A model generated the notes under the pieces. It was not told the DNA's origin. It saw only the letters and a program-made list of their open reading frames with translations, and did not search any database. Made by a program: the position numbers and the translations under genes. This document shows, piece by piece, positions 35,402 through 48,269 of a stretch of 64,000 nt of DNA. Source of the stretch: Erythrophleum ivorense. Taxonomy: Eukaryota; Streptophyta; Magnoliopsida; Fabales; Fabaceae. The stretch lies in assembly GCA_026724425.1 (NCBI GenBank), contig JAIUCV010000008.1, positions 24,934,369 to 24,998,368 of the forward strand, given 5' to 3'. Each line of letters begins with the position of its first letter. Position 1 is the stretch's first letter.

Positions 35402-38400
35402 GGAAACTTAGTTACTACACACTACCCTTCATTAGATATTCAATTATGAATTAACTAAGCTCTATGTATTAACTAACACTTACCGATCACCTTGGACTAT
35501 AAGTGTTTGAATATATTTTACTTGCTAGCCAGCTAGAAAGAATTAAGGTTACTTATAAATTAATTGTACTATTTCTCTTCTAAACTTACATTCATTTGGT
35601 TTAAGAGATCTTACAAGATATTACTTCATTTAGCCCTATAGGAATCGCTTACATTTACTTTGACTAGAGCACCTAGCTTAGGAATTAAAATCCTCTGAAA
35701 ACTATACTTTTCACCTACTAAACTAGTGCTAGACATGGCCTACCATGTGAAAGAGGTCTTGGACATGACATGGCATGTTAACTACTGCCTAGGTTGCTAA
35801 AAAATGTCTTGCAAATTTTTCTAATGCACACAGTCATGCTAAGTTGTGCTACTTAGCAAAGCCTACCCATGCCCAATTTTGGCTATGCCAAAATGACTAA
35901 ATTTTAGCTTTACATGGCTAGATTAGGGTACTCACAACTAAAAAGTATGGAGAACTAACTTAAGGATTCAAGAAACACTTCTTGGAGCATGGTTTTATAT
36001 AGGGTTTCATTCTTAAAGTGCACAATCCCAAGAATATATCAAAACCTTGGTTCCATGGACTAAACTTAGTATGTGGCTATAAGGAATCACTACGCACCAC
36101 ATCTCCTAAGGCCTGTTCCCCACACTTAACACACCTAACACTTTCACTAAAAGGTGGCTAGTAAGAGAACCTCACTCAAGTTAAGAAATAGGACCTATTG
36201 CTAAGGGTTACTCATCAAACTAGAAAATGCTATTGGAATTCACAAGTGTTATACCTAACTTTGCTCATTCTTGGCCAAAAAGCCCTAAACTACCTCCAAC
36301 AAGTCTTAAATATGTATAGACATGATTTTAGGCCAAAAGAACCTAACAACTCCAAAGATTCCTAAAAGTGGGTAGGCCAAACCTGTTTTACTCATACCAC
36401 ATTCTAAGACCAAAATTTGATAGCAACTTTCCTATAGCTCAAGGAGGTTCCACATTCCCAAATTGGGCAATTGAAATCTAAATTATACAAAATCAATCCT
36501 AATAACTTTAAAATGATAAAATGCACTTGTTTAGGGCACTATGACTCCTAAACCACTTAAAATAGCCAAAATGACCATACTAAACCCTTCTTCAAGCCAA
36601 AATTTAGTTCAGCATGGAAATTTTTACAAATCCTAGACACAACCTTGGATGCCACAAATATGGCTTCCAAAACTCACTTAACCAACTTTAGACATGTAAA
36701 CATCCCAATACCTTGTGCCATGCCACAATATAAAACTATCAGCTATAATCTAACACATAAACATTACTTTGGCGAGGTTACATACTAAAAACACACTTGC
36801 AATATTCCCTAAACATATATTTCCACTATTATGCTTTATGTCATGTTATAGCATACTATATTCATAAGATTCATCTACAAACACATGTGCATTATATCTA
36901 TACATCAAAAGCTACACAAAATCATAGACACCATGACATTTACATCAAAATAATCAATAATTTCATTCTAACTTAACATTCACCTTCATATACACACAAA
37001 GCCCAAAAATAGGCCTTATGGCCATATGTATATCATGTGAAACATATATACAACCCTTCCCAAGATCATATACACAAATGGTTTAATAGAAGCTTAGCCA
37101 CATACACACTACAAGATGGTGGCTCAGTTTTCTACCTACTTATTTCTTTTCATAGAGCTATCTCTTAAAAAATAAAGTAGTTGTCCCTTAAAAAAAGGTG
37201 AGAACAAAATCTCAATAGTTGTTTTACCTTTTAAGACATATTTACAAATAAAAATAAACTCAAAACTAGAATGATACACATACATACCTCAATAGAAAAT
37301 CATAACATATTTGATTATATACAACAATACTTATAAATATCATGCATCTCATATATCTAATATATCACATACAGCCAAATACCATAAGAATCCCAGAACA
37401 TACATAGTCACCATAAACATGTTGTGGGAAGGAATAGCCTTATCAACTCGATTTTCATACATCATCATCATGTGGAGAGGAATAGCCTTCTCACCTAATT
37501 TTCATACTTATAGGGTAATCACATAATAACGAGCTCATAAAACATACATAACAATTCTAGTTCAGAGAAAATATATCAAGAAAGATAAACAACAACCTAC
37601 GAGGCAAACTCAACTAACTCCTCAACAAAAAAAAATCCAGTATTCAATCATTCCAAGCAAGGCCTATACTAAAACCAAAGGAACATGTTCATATACATTT
37701 CTATTCTTCTATCATTATAAATTGACAGGGCATAAATTCTTCACTTCAGGTGCATACCTTATTTGGTCAGGGGTTTCAATGTAATGCCAATAATAATTCC
37801 TCAAAATACTAATTTATGAGTTCACTATAACTTCAACAATTTGGGCAAAGCAAGTAAAAATCTCATTTTTTTAATTCTCAATTAAACCACAATTTAAGTG
37901 CCAATATTAAAGAGTTAATTGAAGTGATTCCTTACCGATCCCTCTTCCGCTTTTTTGGGCAACAAAGTCAAATTCCAAAACTTCTCAAGTTTAAGCTTCC
38001 TCAACTTAGCTAACACACAAACAAAACTCAATTTCACTTTCAAATTCAAATGCCAATGAAAAGGAACTAGGTTAAGGAGTTACCTAACCAAGTTCAAGCT
38101 CCCAAGTTTATCATTTCCATCTTTGAGGTATCCATCTTCAATTTAATTTTAAATGTAAGGTCTTATCTTCCCCTTTTCAACACTTCTTCGGCCAAAACAA
38201 GAAAGCAACCACAACTCAAGAAGATTTTCACTAAAAACTAATTACAACGAGTCTAAAGAGACGGAGTTTACCTTAGTATTAAGCTTTCAATTTATCCAGC
38301 CTTACGTCACCAACGTCTTCCTCCTTCCTCTTCTCTTTATAGTTTCGGTCAAAAAATAGCAACCGAAGTATTTAATACAATTCTCACTTCAAAGCAACAT

Positions 38401-38958
38401 GCGAAAGACTCACTGAATAGAAAATCACTTTGCTTCAAGTTTCTTAGCCCCTTCCTCAGCCAAACTCACGCCCAAACCTACCTTTCTTCAACCTTCAATC
38501 GAAAAACTATCACCATAAGAGAAGCCAAACGGATCAAGGGAAGAAGCAAGAGGGATAGAACAAGTTTAGTAAATCACCTTGGCTGAATATCACAATCTCC
38601 CCTCCATCCAAGAGCTGTACAGTTTGGTCTCCATGAAGACGTTCCCCAAGCTGTCTCCCTACGTTCTCTGTTCTGTCTTAGCTCTTATGGGAGAAAGAAA
38701 TGCTAATCAGGGAAAAAAGTGTAATAGACTAATGGGCTCAAGGCCGTTACCCAAAAATGGAGTGGGTTTCTACTATTTGGGCCTAAATTTTATTTGGATT
38801 GATTACCCATGATTTTGACACTAAAAAAATTAAATAATAATTCTTCTTATTGTAAACTAAATCTCAAAATTATAAATTACCTTGCCTCCCTCCAGATTAT
38901 CATGCTATAATCTTCACACTCACTCCTTAAGTTATTTCTCCCTGGTCGGGGTGTTACA
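35402..38958 (-). mobile_element. LTR-like unit of another family, starting TGTAACACCCCGACC
   Basis: The right edge at 38958 reads, on the minus strand, TGTAACACCCCGACCAGG, a typical plant gypsy LTR start. Inside lie a hairpin TGAGA/TCTCA (37199-37214) after a T-rich stretch, and two near-repeats 'ggaatagcctt(a/c)tcaac' at 37430 and 'ggaatagccttctcacct' at 37480, similar to the variable tandem part of such LTRs. The left edge is not found, so the start is only the preceding repeat's edge. No polyprotein motifs are present, so it may be a solo LTR. Confidence 0.45.
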
Positions 38959-39215
38959 ATGTGAGTGAGGATGTTGGAATGAAATTATGGAGATTACTTG
39001 TAATTTGGAGAAATACCTAGGCATCCCTCTGCTTCATGATAGATATTATAAGCACACCTACAGATAATTTAGTTGAGAAAGTGAGACAAACACTTGCATG
39101 GTGGAATGGTGGCTTTCAATGGTCGAAAGAGTTACTCTAGCTAAATCTGTTATAGCTATGCAATCTGCTAAGATTCCTCATGGGATTTGCTTAAATATGA
39201 TGAATATTAGAAAGC
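38959..39215 (+). pseudogene. LINE (non-LTR) reverse transcriptase fragment
   Basis: Translation gives NLEKYLGIPLLHDRYY followed, after a frame change, by LVEKVRQTLAWWNG and then RVTLAKSVIAMQSAKIPHGI. This is the C-terminal RT/thumb pattern of plant L1-type LINEs (YLGxPLxxxR ... RVTLxKSV). It is short, frameshifted and lacks both ends. Its left side is cut exactly where the minus-strand LTR-like unit ends at 38958. Confidence 0.7.
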
Positions 39216-41830
39216 CTCACCCGATTCCCTCATTGCGATAAAATATGCTTTTCCCATGAAAATTAGAGCAGATGCTGATAATTTATGCACATTTTAAGAG
39301 AATGTTGTTATGTGGAAGTTAATTGAATTTTATGTGTGAATAGAAGCAATAAACTTGACAGATGATTTGGGGCAGCATTTGAAACGGTTTCAGCAAATTA
39401 AAGTGGAATTTGAAAGTGATTCTAATATCATATCCTTTTACATTTTAGTTATATACTTGTTCTTGCTCATGTTGCTTGGTCCCAATCTTCTTGCTACCAT
39501 AAACATGTCTCCAATTGCAAACCCTTAATATGGTCGATCAACTTCATAAACCCAATCCCATTTAGTTTCCTCTTACTTCGCTTTTTCTTCCTCACTATCA
39601 AATGACTTGATTGAGGCTTTTATTTCCAGTTAATCCTTCCCTTTCACCCTCTAGTCATTGTGAAAACTTTTATATACAATACGATTTCCGAGAGTATTTG
39701 ATACTGAAGATCAATGTTACAAAATATTGTTTATATTATTGAAATTTATTAATATTTATCAGACTAGCACCTATAGTAAAAGTCTAGTATTTCCACTTTT
39801 TCTTTGTCAAAGGCTATGACTGAAAAAGGGGGATTCTTTGTTGTCTAATTATACCAAACCCATCATTCATTTTGGGCTACGCAAGGGTACCTTCATTGAT
39901 GTCAATCAATTGAATGGCTCCTCAAAATTAACTGTATGACAGAGCAGGCAACAAAACAAATATATATATATATATATATATGTGGCAAATTTCACTGTTG
40001 GGAGCAGAAAAACTACAATCGAAAGAACCCAATGAACCATCTCCGCCAAAGATTTACTCGAACCTTCTTTTCCCATCTCATATTTGTCAGCTATTCATGT
40101 CATCCACTTCCATGTACTGATATGCAGGCGAAGAAACAGAAACAAAAAAAATTGTTACTATATATCTATTATAAGACTTCTGAATAAAATTATAATATGT
40201 AAAAGAAATATAATTTTGAGTTATAAAAGCAATATCCATATATTATAATTTTAAAAAATAATGTGATAATGAATATATTTAAATTTTGAAAAAAATTATA
40301 TGTAATTATTTATATTTTTATTGTCAAATTCTTTTAATCCAAATATAAAAAGTATATAATTTTTTAATTAAATTATTTATTTGTTATATTTTTATTAATA
40401 AATTATATATTTATTATATTTTAATTAAAAATTATAAAAATTATATTTAAATTTAATTCTTAAAATATATGTTGAAAAAAAAATTAAGCTAATCTACACC
40501 AAGTCTTGGAAAGATATCAATAAAGGGTAAGGGAAGGTGAGAAAGTGACATGCATTTGAACAATCTAGGACAATGATTTGGAACATGGGGACCCACAGGA
40601 ATGAATGGATCGGGTTTGACTTGTTGATGATCCATGCATGTGACATCATAATTAAACCAAAACGATTGGTTGTGGGTTCTGTAAATATCTATTAATATCG
40701 TATCGGGCCTTAATAATAATGACTTGCTCCTAATAATATCTAAACTTTATAGATAAAATGAAAAATAATAATAATAATTATTATTATTATAATGATTGAG
40801 CTTTGTGCGTAGACCGTCTCCCCCCATTTCATGATAATTAGTTACAAAAATTATGGTTTTGTGAATAAATTTGAGCATGAGTTGACTTCTCATTTATTTA
40901 TATAAAATTCTATAGAATTTTACACTATTATATAATTACTAAAACTAAGACTCAAAATTATATATAATTATAACTTTGGCCAAGTATAATTAAATAAATT
41001 ATAATTTTTTAAAATTAAGCCTATTACATTTTCACCAATTCCTTCTTATTAGTGAGTGAAAAAAAATCTTTTGTCAAGTTACACAACATTAAATAGTATG
41101 TTTTTTAAAAAAAAATTATTTTCACATTTTGAAGGCAAGTTGAATTCTTTATACTCACTATAATGAATGGCATTTTCGTGTAAGCTAACCTTATATAAGT
41201 GTTTATTAATTAATGTGTCATGATTTAGGAGATTTTCATCATATTAATGTTATAATTTTTTATTATTAGCTCTTACTTAATTTTAAACAAATCTTATAGA
41301 TTATGTGATAGCCAGAATAAGCTTACACTCAAAAAAAAAAACCTGTATAAAACACTTTACAAGTCAACTAACATTTGAACTAAGATAGTTTAACATAAAG
41401 TATTAGATATAAGAGTTTGAACTTTTACCATTAAATTATTTTTTAAGACACATATATAATTATAAAATATTATTTCTTTTAAACTTTTAAATGATTGTCA
41501 AATTTTCAAAATAATCAAAAGATAAAGAGTGTAAATTTCAGAAAACTCAAATTGTTTTAAACAAAAGAAATAAATATTAGTGTGTAAGGATGAAATGGTA
41601 TAATCAGCAGGAAGGTGGGGGACACCATGAGAGGGAGAGGTTCCCTTAGACACTAAAAAAGTATTCAACTTTTTTCGTTGACTTACCTCATAAAAAGTCT
41701 GCCAATTAAGCAAAGGGAATCCTCTCCTCCACAAAAGGGTTTCTCATATATGTAACTAAAAACGATTCGATTCTCTCTCTTATAATTCATCTCCTCCACT
41801 CATTGCTACCAATTGAAGAAGCCCTAACTA
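39216..41830. other. AT-rich intergenic DNA
   Basis: No gene is recognised. It contains (TA)n at 39961-39981 and a self-complementary (AAT)n(ATT)n run at 40768-40791 that could fold into a hairpin. Frames at 39936-40187 and 41498-41734 are low-complexity or chance. Confidence 0.5.

Positions 41831-41880
<50 letters not shown>
41831..41880. repeat. Compound (CT)n(CA)n microsatellite
   Basis: About 13 CT units pass directly into about 12 CA units. Confidence 0.95.
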
Positions 41881-41887
<7 letters not shown>

Positions 41888-44800
41888 AAACATACATAAG
41901 CTCTCTCTCAAGTTGTGTGAGGCAAGTGTGCTCTCAAAAGGAGGAAGAGATTTTGAAAAGTAATCACTACCTTTGCTCCTTACTGACTTTTTCTTTTTTT
42001 CTCAATTTTGTGGGGAAGAGGAATAACTTTTTGCATGCTAGAAAGATAGGGCAATTTTTTCCTTTTAAAAGTTTGTCTTTTGAGGGAGGATAAAGTAAGT
42101 GGAAATACGGAGCACCACTCAAAATTAGTTTTTGTGGAGATGTTTTTATGTAGGTGTTAGAACCAAAAAGTTCGTCAACTATTTAGTTGAAGGAATTTAG
42201 TTGAGATAGGTACTAGTTAGCTCTTGTAATCCTTGTTCTATGAGCAACAAGTGAAGACAAGAAACAACCCTTCAAAAATAGGTTTTTACAGGCATTAAAA
42301 AAAGTTGACCTAGGAAAAAATTTCGAACTGCAATAAAGAACAAAATGATGGGTACTAGAAATGGAATAGCTTTATTGAAATGGAATTACATTTACAAATT
42401 GAAATGGCAATAAAAACTTCAAAAGAAACTTGATTACAACTCAAGCAAATGGCTAATGGCAATTGAAAACAAATTACGGAAAATTGTAAACAAGGTGAGT
42501 AAACAAAGTAAGTAAAAGGAATAGTAAATCATTTTTTGAGTCAGTTTTTGCATCCCTTTCTTCTTCGTTGTGTGGACTTTTTTATATCATTTCTAATGAA
42601 GAAACAAATTTTCTCATCCAACCACAATTCCTTTTTGGTGTCTTTGTTCTTATTATAACCCTATCACATTGGTCATGCCATGTACTTGCCTACCGAAATC
42701 ACGTACTCTATGCATCTTAACTTCTCACTCTTTCTATTATGCTCTTCGACTAATAGTTCTCAACTGACATTTTTGCGAATCACTCTCGGTTACTGTCTCA
42801 ACTAAGCTTGTCTCAATTGATATCGTTGGCTATGGATTTTGGATGTTAACAATAGGCATAGTATATATTAAAATGTTAATTAAAGAAATTGAATCCATAT
42901 AATGAAAAAGATATACTATTTGTTGTTGTTATTGTTGTTATTATTATTATTTAGTGACTATTTTTTGGCAGATTATTGATTAGTAACTGAGTTAACCCCA
43001 TTTAGGTATGTTACATATAATTTGAGAAAACTTAATTATATAATTTTATTATTATTATTATTATCTTTCACTCGTTTGTTGATAGTTTAAATATAACTGG
43101 ATAATCCTTTTCAGTATTATTTTGGCTTTCTTTAATTCATTAGAGATATGGATGCTCTTTTGGCCTAGCTAGTGCTTGAAGTTGTCATGGCTCAAAGATT
43201 CTTCATTTGAAGACCAATATACAAAGTGCAAGTGAAAGTCCTTTTGATTCCCCAACAGACCAATTGAAGTCATGTCAAATGGGAATCAGAATTGTTCTGT
43301 ATACCTAAGAGCAATCCAACAAGGCCACTACTATAGGCATGAATGAAAAGTGAAAACTACGTGTTAATTTGTACTTTTTTCCATAAGTGATGTGCAGGCA
43401 CGATGAATCAAATTTCAAACAGATGCTCATTTCTAAGGGCGTTGGCCTCAATGATCATGATTCTTTTAATAAATTTTTTGTGCAATTTTTAAATCTTATT
43501 ATCATATTCTTACATCAATTAATAGAAAAATAATAAGCGGACCAACATTCTTTAGATTTAATAAGGTGGTATTGACTTATAAAAATGTCTACATATTCTA
43601 TTTTTATTTTAATCTTATCATTTAACAAAAGCATATATTCTGCGCACTTTTTCAAAACCCTACATAAATCATCTCTGTTCACAATTCAGAGACTTATCAC
43701 TTAATTTACAATAAAATTAATTTTTAACGGAATCTCATATTATTATTCTTATCAGATATCAGATTCCTTCCTTAAGTGACTTTATTTAACAAACACCGTT
43801 CTAAATACTACGACTTTCAAGACATCAAGGAATAGTTTTTTCTTTTGTTTAACAAATTAGCATTATTAATTTGATTTTTTTAAGTTTAGTTTAATAATAA
43901 ATAACCTTTAAATATACTGACATGGTAGAATAGTCACCTTCATACTTATTCCAATTGCTCACATAACTCGATAAAGTGGCCAATGAAACTTTATATTCTG
44001 GTGAACCCTTTGGCTTAATTCAAATCTACCTTGTCTTGTTGCTTTCATGGCTAGGACAATTTTATAGTGTGTTCCACCTAAGTAACTCCATATTAGATAT
44101 ATTTCAAAATTCTTACTTTAATATTAGAAATTATTAAAATAAGAATTTTAATGTACATTGAACAATAACAAATTAACTTAATTTCTTAAAAAAATGAGTT
44201 CTCAATAATCATCCTTGACGCATATATCAATATTCTTATATTTATTGAGATATGTGACATTAAGGTATTGGTATATATATGAAAGAAAATTTTGATTTTT
44301 AAATACTTGAAAATTTATTTATAAAATATTTCAATAAAATAAATATAAAAATTTGTAAATTTTATATTTGTACATATCTAAATAAATATTTGTGTGACGA
44401 TGATTATATATGTGTGTTCGGCTTATATTTTTATTGAATTTTTAATTATTTAAAAAATAAAGATACTCACCTACCAAATATCATCTAAACGTAATTTTAC
44501 AAACACTCTCACATGCTCTTAAAATGATATTCAAATTTAAAAGTCTCTAAATTAGGGTTAGGTCAATGAAACGGGTGGGAGAAAACCTAGTATAAATTAA
44601 TTATTGAAGATAGCAAATCGTTGACGCAAATCACTGAGTCAAAGTCAAATGGCCTGGAAGAAATATTTTTGCATGGGGCAGTTTTTCTTGAAAACCACAT
44701 ATATGTTATTAGCCCAAACTTTGAAATGTTGTATACAATTCCAAAGCCAAGTTTTTATTGAAAATTTCCAGGCTCTAGAATTTGACTAATCAATGCCAAG

Positions 44801-45375
44801 TTTAAGGTTGGCGCGGTTCATTGACCTAAATATTATCTTCGGTTTCATGATCAATTAATGTATAGGGAAAACAAGCAGTATTCAACGAACAACTTGGAGT
44901 ATGAATAAATTATTAAAAGAATTATTAAAATAAATCTTACATTTCTAATATAAAAATGACTATATCTAAATTAATCAATTGGACTTCAATTATTTGTTTT
45001 TTTTCATAGCCAAAACAAAAAATCTAATGTCAGATATAAATGCAATTATGCCTAAACACCTTTAGAAATTCTAGAAATTAAAAGCTTTTTTTTAAAAAAA
45101 AATTATCCACTTTTAAACAATGGAATGGCGAAATGGTCATCTTTGAGTGTGAGCTTTTTCTAATTCAGTTTCGAGTATTTTAGTATATTTTAACACAACA
45201 AACTACATCAATAAATTAAAGGGTTTTCTAAAATTTAAAAAAAATTAAGGGGGACATATTCTTGTTGGACATATTAAGAGGTCTCACTTTACCACTATAA
45301 TATGTATATACTAATCTTCTCCCTTAATTTAGAAATTGGATAATACTTTATAAAATATTGTTTAGAGAAAAATTT
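41881..45375. other. AT-rich intergenic DNA
   Basis: CT-rich and TATA-like text near 41750-41900 could resemble a promoter or leader, but no coding frame follows. (TTG/TTA)n runs lie near 42919-42955 and 43048-43064. I see no RNA gene or transposon border. Confidence 0.5.
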
Positions 45376-45380
45376 TAGGG

Positions 45381-45590
45381 TATTAGAGTCAGTTATATTG
45401 TTGTGATTAGTTATAATTAGATGCAATACGATAGAGTTAGCTATAACAAGATATGTATCATGTATAGTATAAAATAGACCTGAGATCATGAAAAATACAA
45501 TATCGCATTCTCGACAGATTACTTTCAATTCTTTCTCTCCCTCTCTTTCTTCCTCTCATTCTATCTCTGTCTTTATTTATGATCCTTTCA
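45381..45590 (+). repeat. 5' LTR of copia element
   Basis: It starts TATTAGAGTCAG and ends CCTTTCA. It includes a TATA-like 'gtatagtataaaatag' (45460-45475) as putative promoter and a CT-rich 3' part. If the LTR is taken to begin with canonical TG, the 3' copy (TGTATTAG) has it while this copy reads GGTATTAG. The TAGGG target duplication argues for a start at TATTAG. Confidence 0.9.
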
Positions 45591-45602
45591 TGGAATCAGA
45601 GC
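45591..45602 (+). other. Primer-binding site (initiator-Met tRNA type)
   Basis: TGGAATCAGAGC follows the 5' LTR at once. It differs at one base from the usual TGGTATCAGAGC complementary to the 3' end of initiator methionine tRNA. Confidence 0.85.
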
Positions 45603-45616
45603 ACAACACGATCCAG

Positions 45617-46480
45617 ATGGGAGAAGAAAGCTGCAACATTTGTTTCTCGCCTCAGACGTTCACCTATCCAGTTTCAGTAAAGTGGATGATTTTTTGACAT
45701 GGAAGCACCAAGTTCTAGCCACGATAGGAAGCTATGAACTCGATGACTTCTTGGTGGGTCCTCAGCATATACCTACCTAGTACGACAGCACTGACGATGC
45801 AATAGCTGGGAGACAAAGCACGAAGTATATTCAATAGAGAAAGCAGGATCAGCTGCTTCTATCATGGCTGTTATCATCAATGACTGATGGTATGTTAGCC
45901 ATAATGGTTGGGGCTCAACACTCTTATTAGGTGTGGGAACGCCTGGAAACCTTCTTCGCTTCTCAAACTCATGTGATGGAGAAGCAACTCAAGACTCAAC
46001 TTAAGAGGCTCAAGAAAGGTATACAATCCATGAACGACTATCTGTTGCAAGTGAAAAAGGTAGTGGATGCACTTGCATCGATAGGATTTCCCATTAAGAT
46101 GAATGAACATATTGATGCGATCTTTGATGGGTTACCAAGTGAGTATGATGGATTCATCACCTCGGTGTTGTCAATTAGTACCAAGATTGATGGATACACA
46201 ATGAGTGAACTTGAATCTCTGTTAGTGGCGCAAGAAGAGCGTCTTGAGCGGCACAAGAAAGAAGTTGAAGCCGTCACTGTGAACTTTGCTTAGATGAATA
46301 CTCAAGGCAGAGGCAAAGGACATGGTGGTAGGAATCGGTCTCACCCACAAATTAGAAGAGGCAAAGGCAATAATAGCAGGCCTAATCATTAGGCCTAAAC
46401 AAATAAAATACAATGCCAAGTGTGTGGCAAGTTTGGACACTTGGCAATAAAACTATTATCACAGGTTTGACAAAACCTAG
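45617..46480 (+). pseudogene. copia gag (UBN2-type) with zinc knuckle, broken
   Basis: The reading begins at the ATG at 45617 (MGEESC). It shows FLTWKHQVLATIGSYELDDF and, further on, VWERLETFFASQ, MNDYLLQVKKVVDALASIG and IFDGLPSEYDGF, typical of the plant copia gag polypeptide. A zinc knuckle CQVCGKFGH follows at about 46414, but the expected last cysteine is replaced (reads AIKLLSQ). Stops interrupt at 45778, 45836, 45928 and 46290, and a frame change occurs near 45695. Gag would form the virus-like particle in an active element. Confidence 0.85.
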
Positions 46481-46522
46481 ACTGGACAATCATGTCCATC
46501 TAAATCTGGTGGTCCAACTGCT

Positions 46523-47823
46523 ATGCTAGCTAGCTCAGAAGTGATGCAAGATGATGCATGGTACACTGATAGCAATGCCTCTAACGACGTTACTCACAAC
46601 CAAGAGAATTTGCAACATGCAGTTTCATATGAAGGATTTGAAATGGTAACCATTGCTGATGGTGCAGGTCTGTATATAGCAAACGTTGACACATCTTATA
46701 TAATTCCAGTAACACCTCATAACTATCTTAAACTCAAAAGCCTTTTGTATGTTCCCCAAATTTCTAAAAATCTCTTGAGTGTATCTAAGTTTGCCTGAGA
46801 CAACCGTGTATATTTTGAATTCCATGCTGACTTCTTTCTTGCAAAATCCCAGGATACTCACCAGGTTCTGCTTAAGGGAAGGCAGAAAATGGACTATACA
46901 AACTTGACAACCTTCAGCTTCAACATCTCCAAGATCATTTTCCAAAAACAACGAACCTTGTATCAAATATATCATCACCATCAGTTCATCAAGCCCAACT
47001 TCAAAAATTAAACTCCAAATTGTGTAACTTGTGGCATTATAGGCTAGGCCACTGCTCAAGCAAAGTTGTTTCTCTTGTATTGACACAATGTAATCTCACA
47101 TCAATGAATAATAATTCTCTTTCTAGTTCTACCTTTGTTCAAAATTCATCTTCTTCTAATATCATTGCTTCTCCACCCAATACTCCCAGCTTATCTCTTA
47201 TCTGTAATGCTTGTGCACTTGGTAAAAGTCACACACTACCTTACTTTGCCTCAACCACAAAATACACTAAACCATTGGAATTATTATTCACCGACATGTT
47301 GGGTCCAGCACTTGTGATATCACGAAATGGCTTTTGTTATTACATTTCCTTAGTTGATGCATATTCAAGTTTTATGTGGTTGTACCCTTTAAAGGCTAAG
47401 TCTGATGTGTTGACTATTTTTATGAAATTAAAAGCTATGATTGAATTACAGCTCAACTGTAAAATTAAAGATGTACAAAGTGATGCAGGAGGAGAATTCA
47501 AAGTTTTTGATAACTTTCTTCAATAGCATGGAATCATTCACCATTACTCGTGTCCCTATGCACATGCTTAAAATGGCAAGGTTGGAAGAAAACATCGCCA
47601 TGTGACAGAGATGGGTCTCTCAATGTTGGCTCATGCTAAATTACCTTTGCAGTTTTGGGATGATGCATTTCTGGCAATAGCCTTTTCTATTAATCTCTTA
47701 GCCACACCAATGCTTAAAAATACAAGTCACAAAGGTTCGATACCATGCTTGATTACTCAAGACTTAGAGTATTTGGCTACTCTTGTTATCCACATATTAG
47801 ACCCTATAAAGCTCACAAGTTGA
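46523..47823 (+). pseudogene. copia protease and integrase region, broken
   Basis: The protease start reads DDAWYTDSNASNDVTHN, so the catalytic DSG is changed to DSN. SLLYVPQISKNLLSVSKFA follows, then a stop (CGA to TGA context). The GAG-pre-integrase motif LWHYRLGHCSSKVV is at about 47024, with CNACALGKSH completing the zinc-binding HHCC. The integrase core shows FTDMLGP and QSDAGGEFK with the two aspartates. The catalytic glutamate of the usual VERKHRH motif appears as glycine (KVGRKHRH). Stops lie near 46796, 47524 and 47568. Not functional. Confidence 0.85.
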
Positions 47824-48269
47824 GTTATCGCTCAGCCCAATGTGTGTTCATTGGATATAGTTCAAGTCACAAAGGTTATAAATGTCTCAGTCCCTAAGGC
47901 AAGGTCAATATCTCTAGAGATGTTCTATTTGATGAGTTTACATTTCCTTATGAAGCTGTGTTCATGTCTCAGACATCATCATCACAATGGCAACAACATG
48001 TGTCAGCTAGGTCCCATACTTCAAGAATACATCAGATTCCATTGTTCACATCTGATGCTCTAGTAAGTATGCCTCAACAGCAACATACAACACAAGATAT
48101 TTCTTCTCATAGTATATTGCCTCTATCACAGCCATCCTGCCATGAATCTCCTCAGCCTTAAGTGTCTAATGATACCTCTTTCAGCTCATCATCTATCAGA
48201 AACTCCAAGGAATCTATTCGTACTTCAACACTTTCACCTTCAACTAAAGGGCTAGCACTTGCAGGTGCA

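Noticed and set aside
37107..37122. CACTACAAGATGG as a CACTA transposon end
   Set aside because: It departs from the CACTACAAGAAA consensus and no facing end was found nearby.
40768..40791. (AAT)n(ATT)n hairpin as a microRNA precursor
   Set aside because: It is simple-sequence DNA only. No stem with unique sequence is present.
41803..42093. 96-codon frame through (CT)n(CA)n
   Set aside because: Microsatellite-driven (SLSLSL, HTHTHT), with no conserved domain pattern.
46625..47086. Minus-strand frame of 153 codons
   Set aside because: It is antisense to the copia protease and integrase region, with no recognisable protein pattern.
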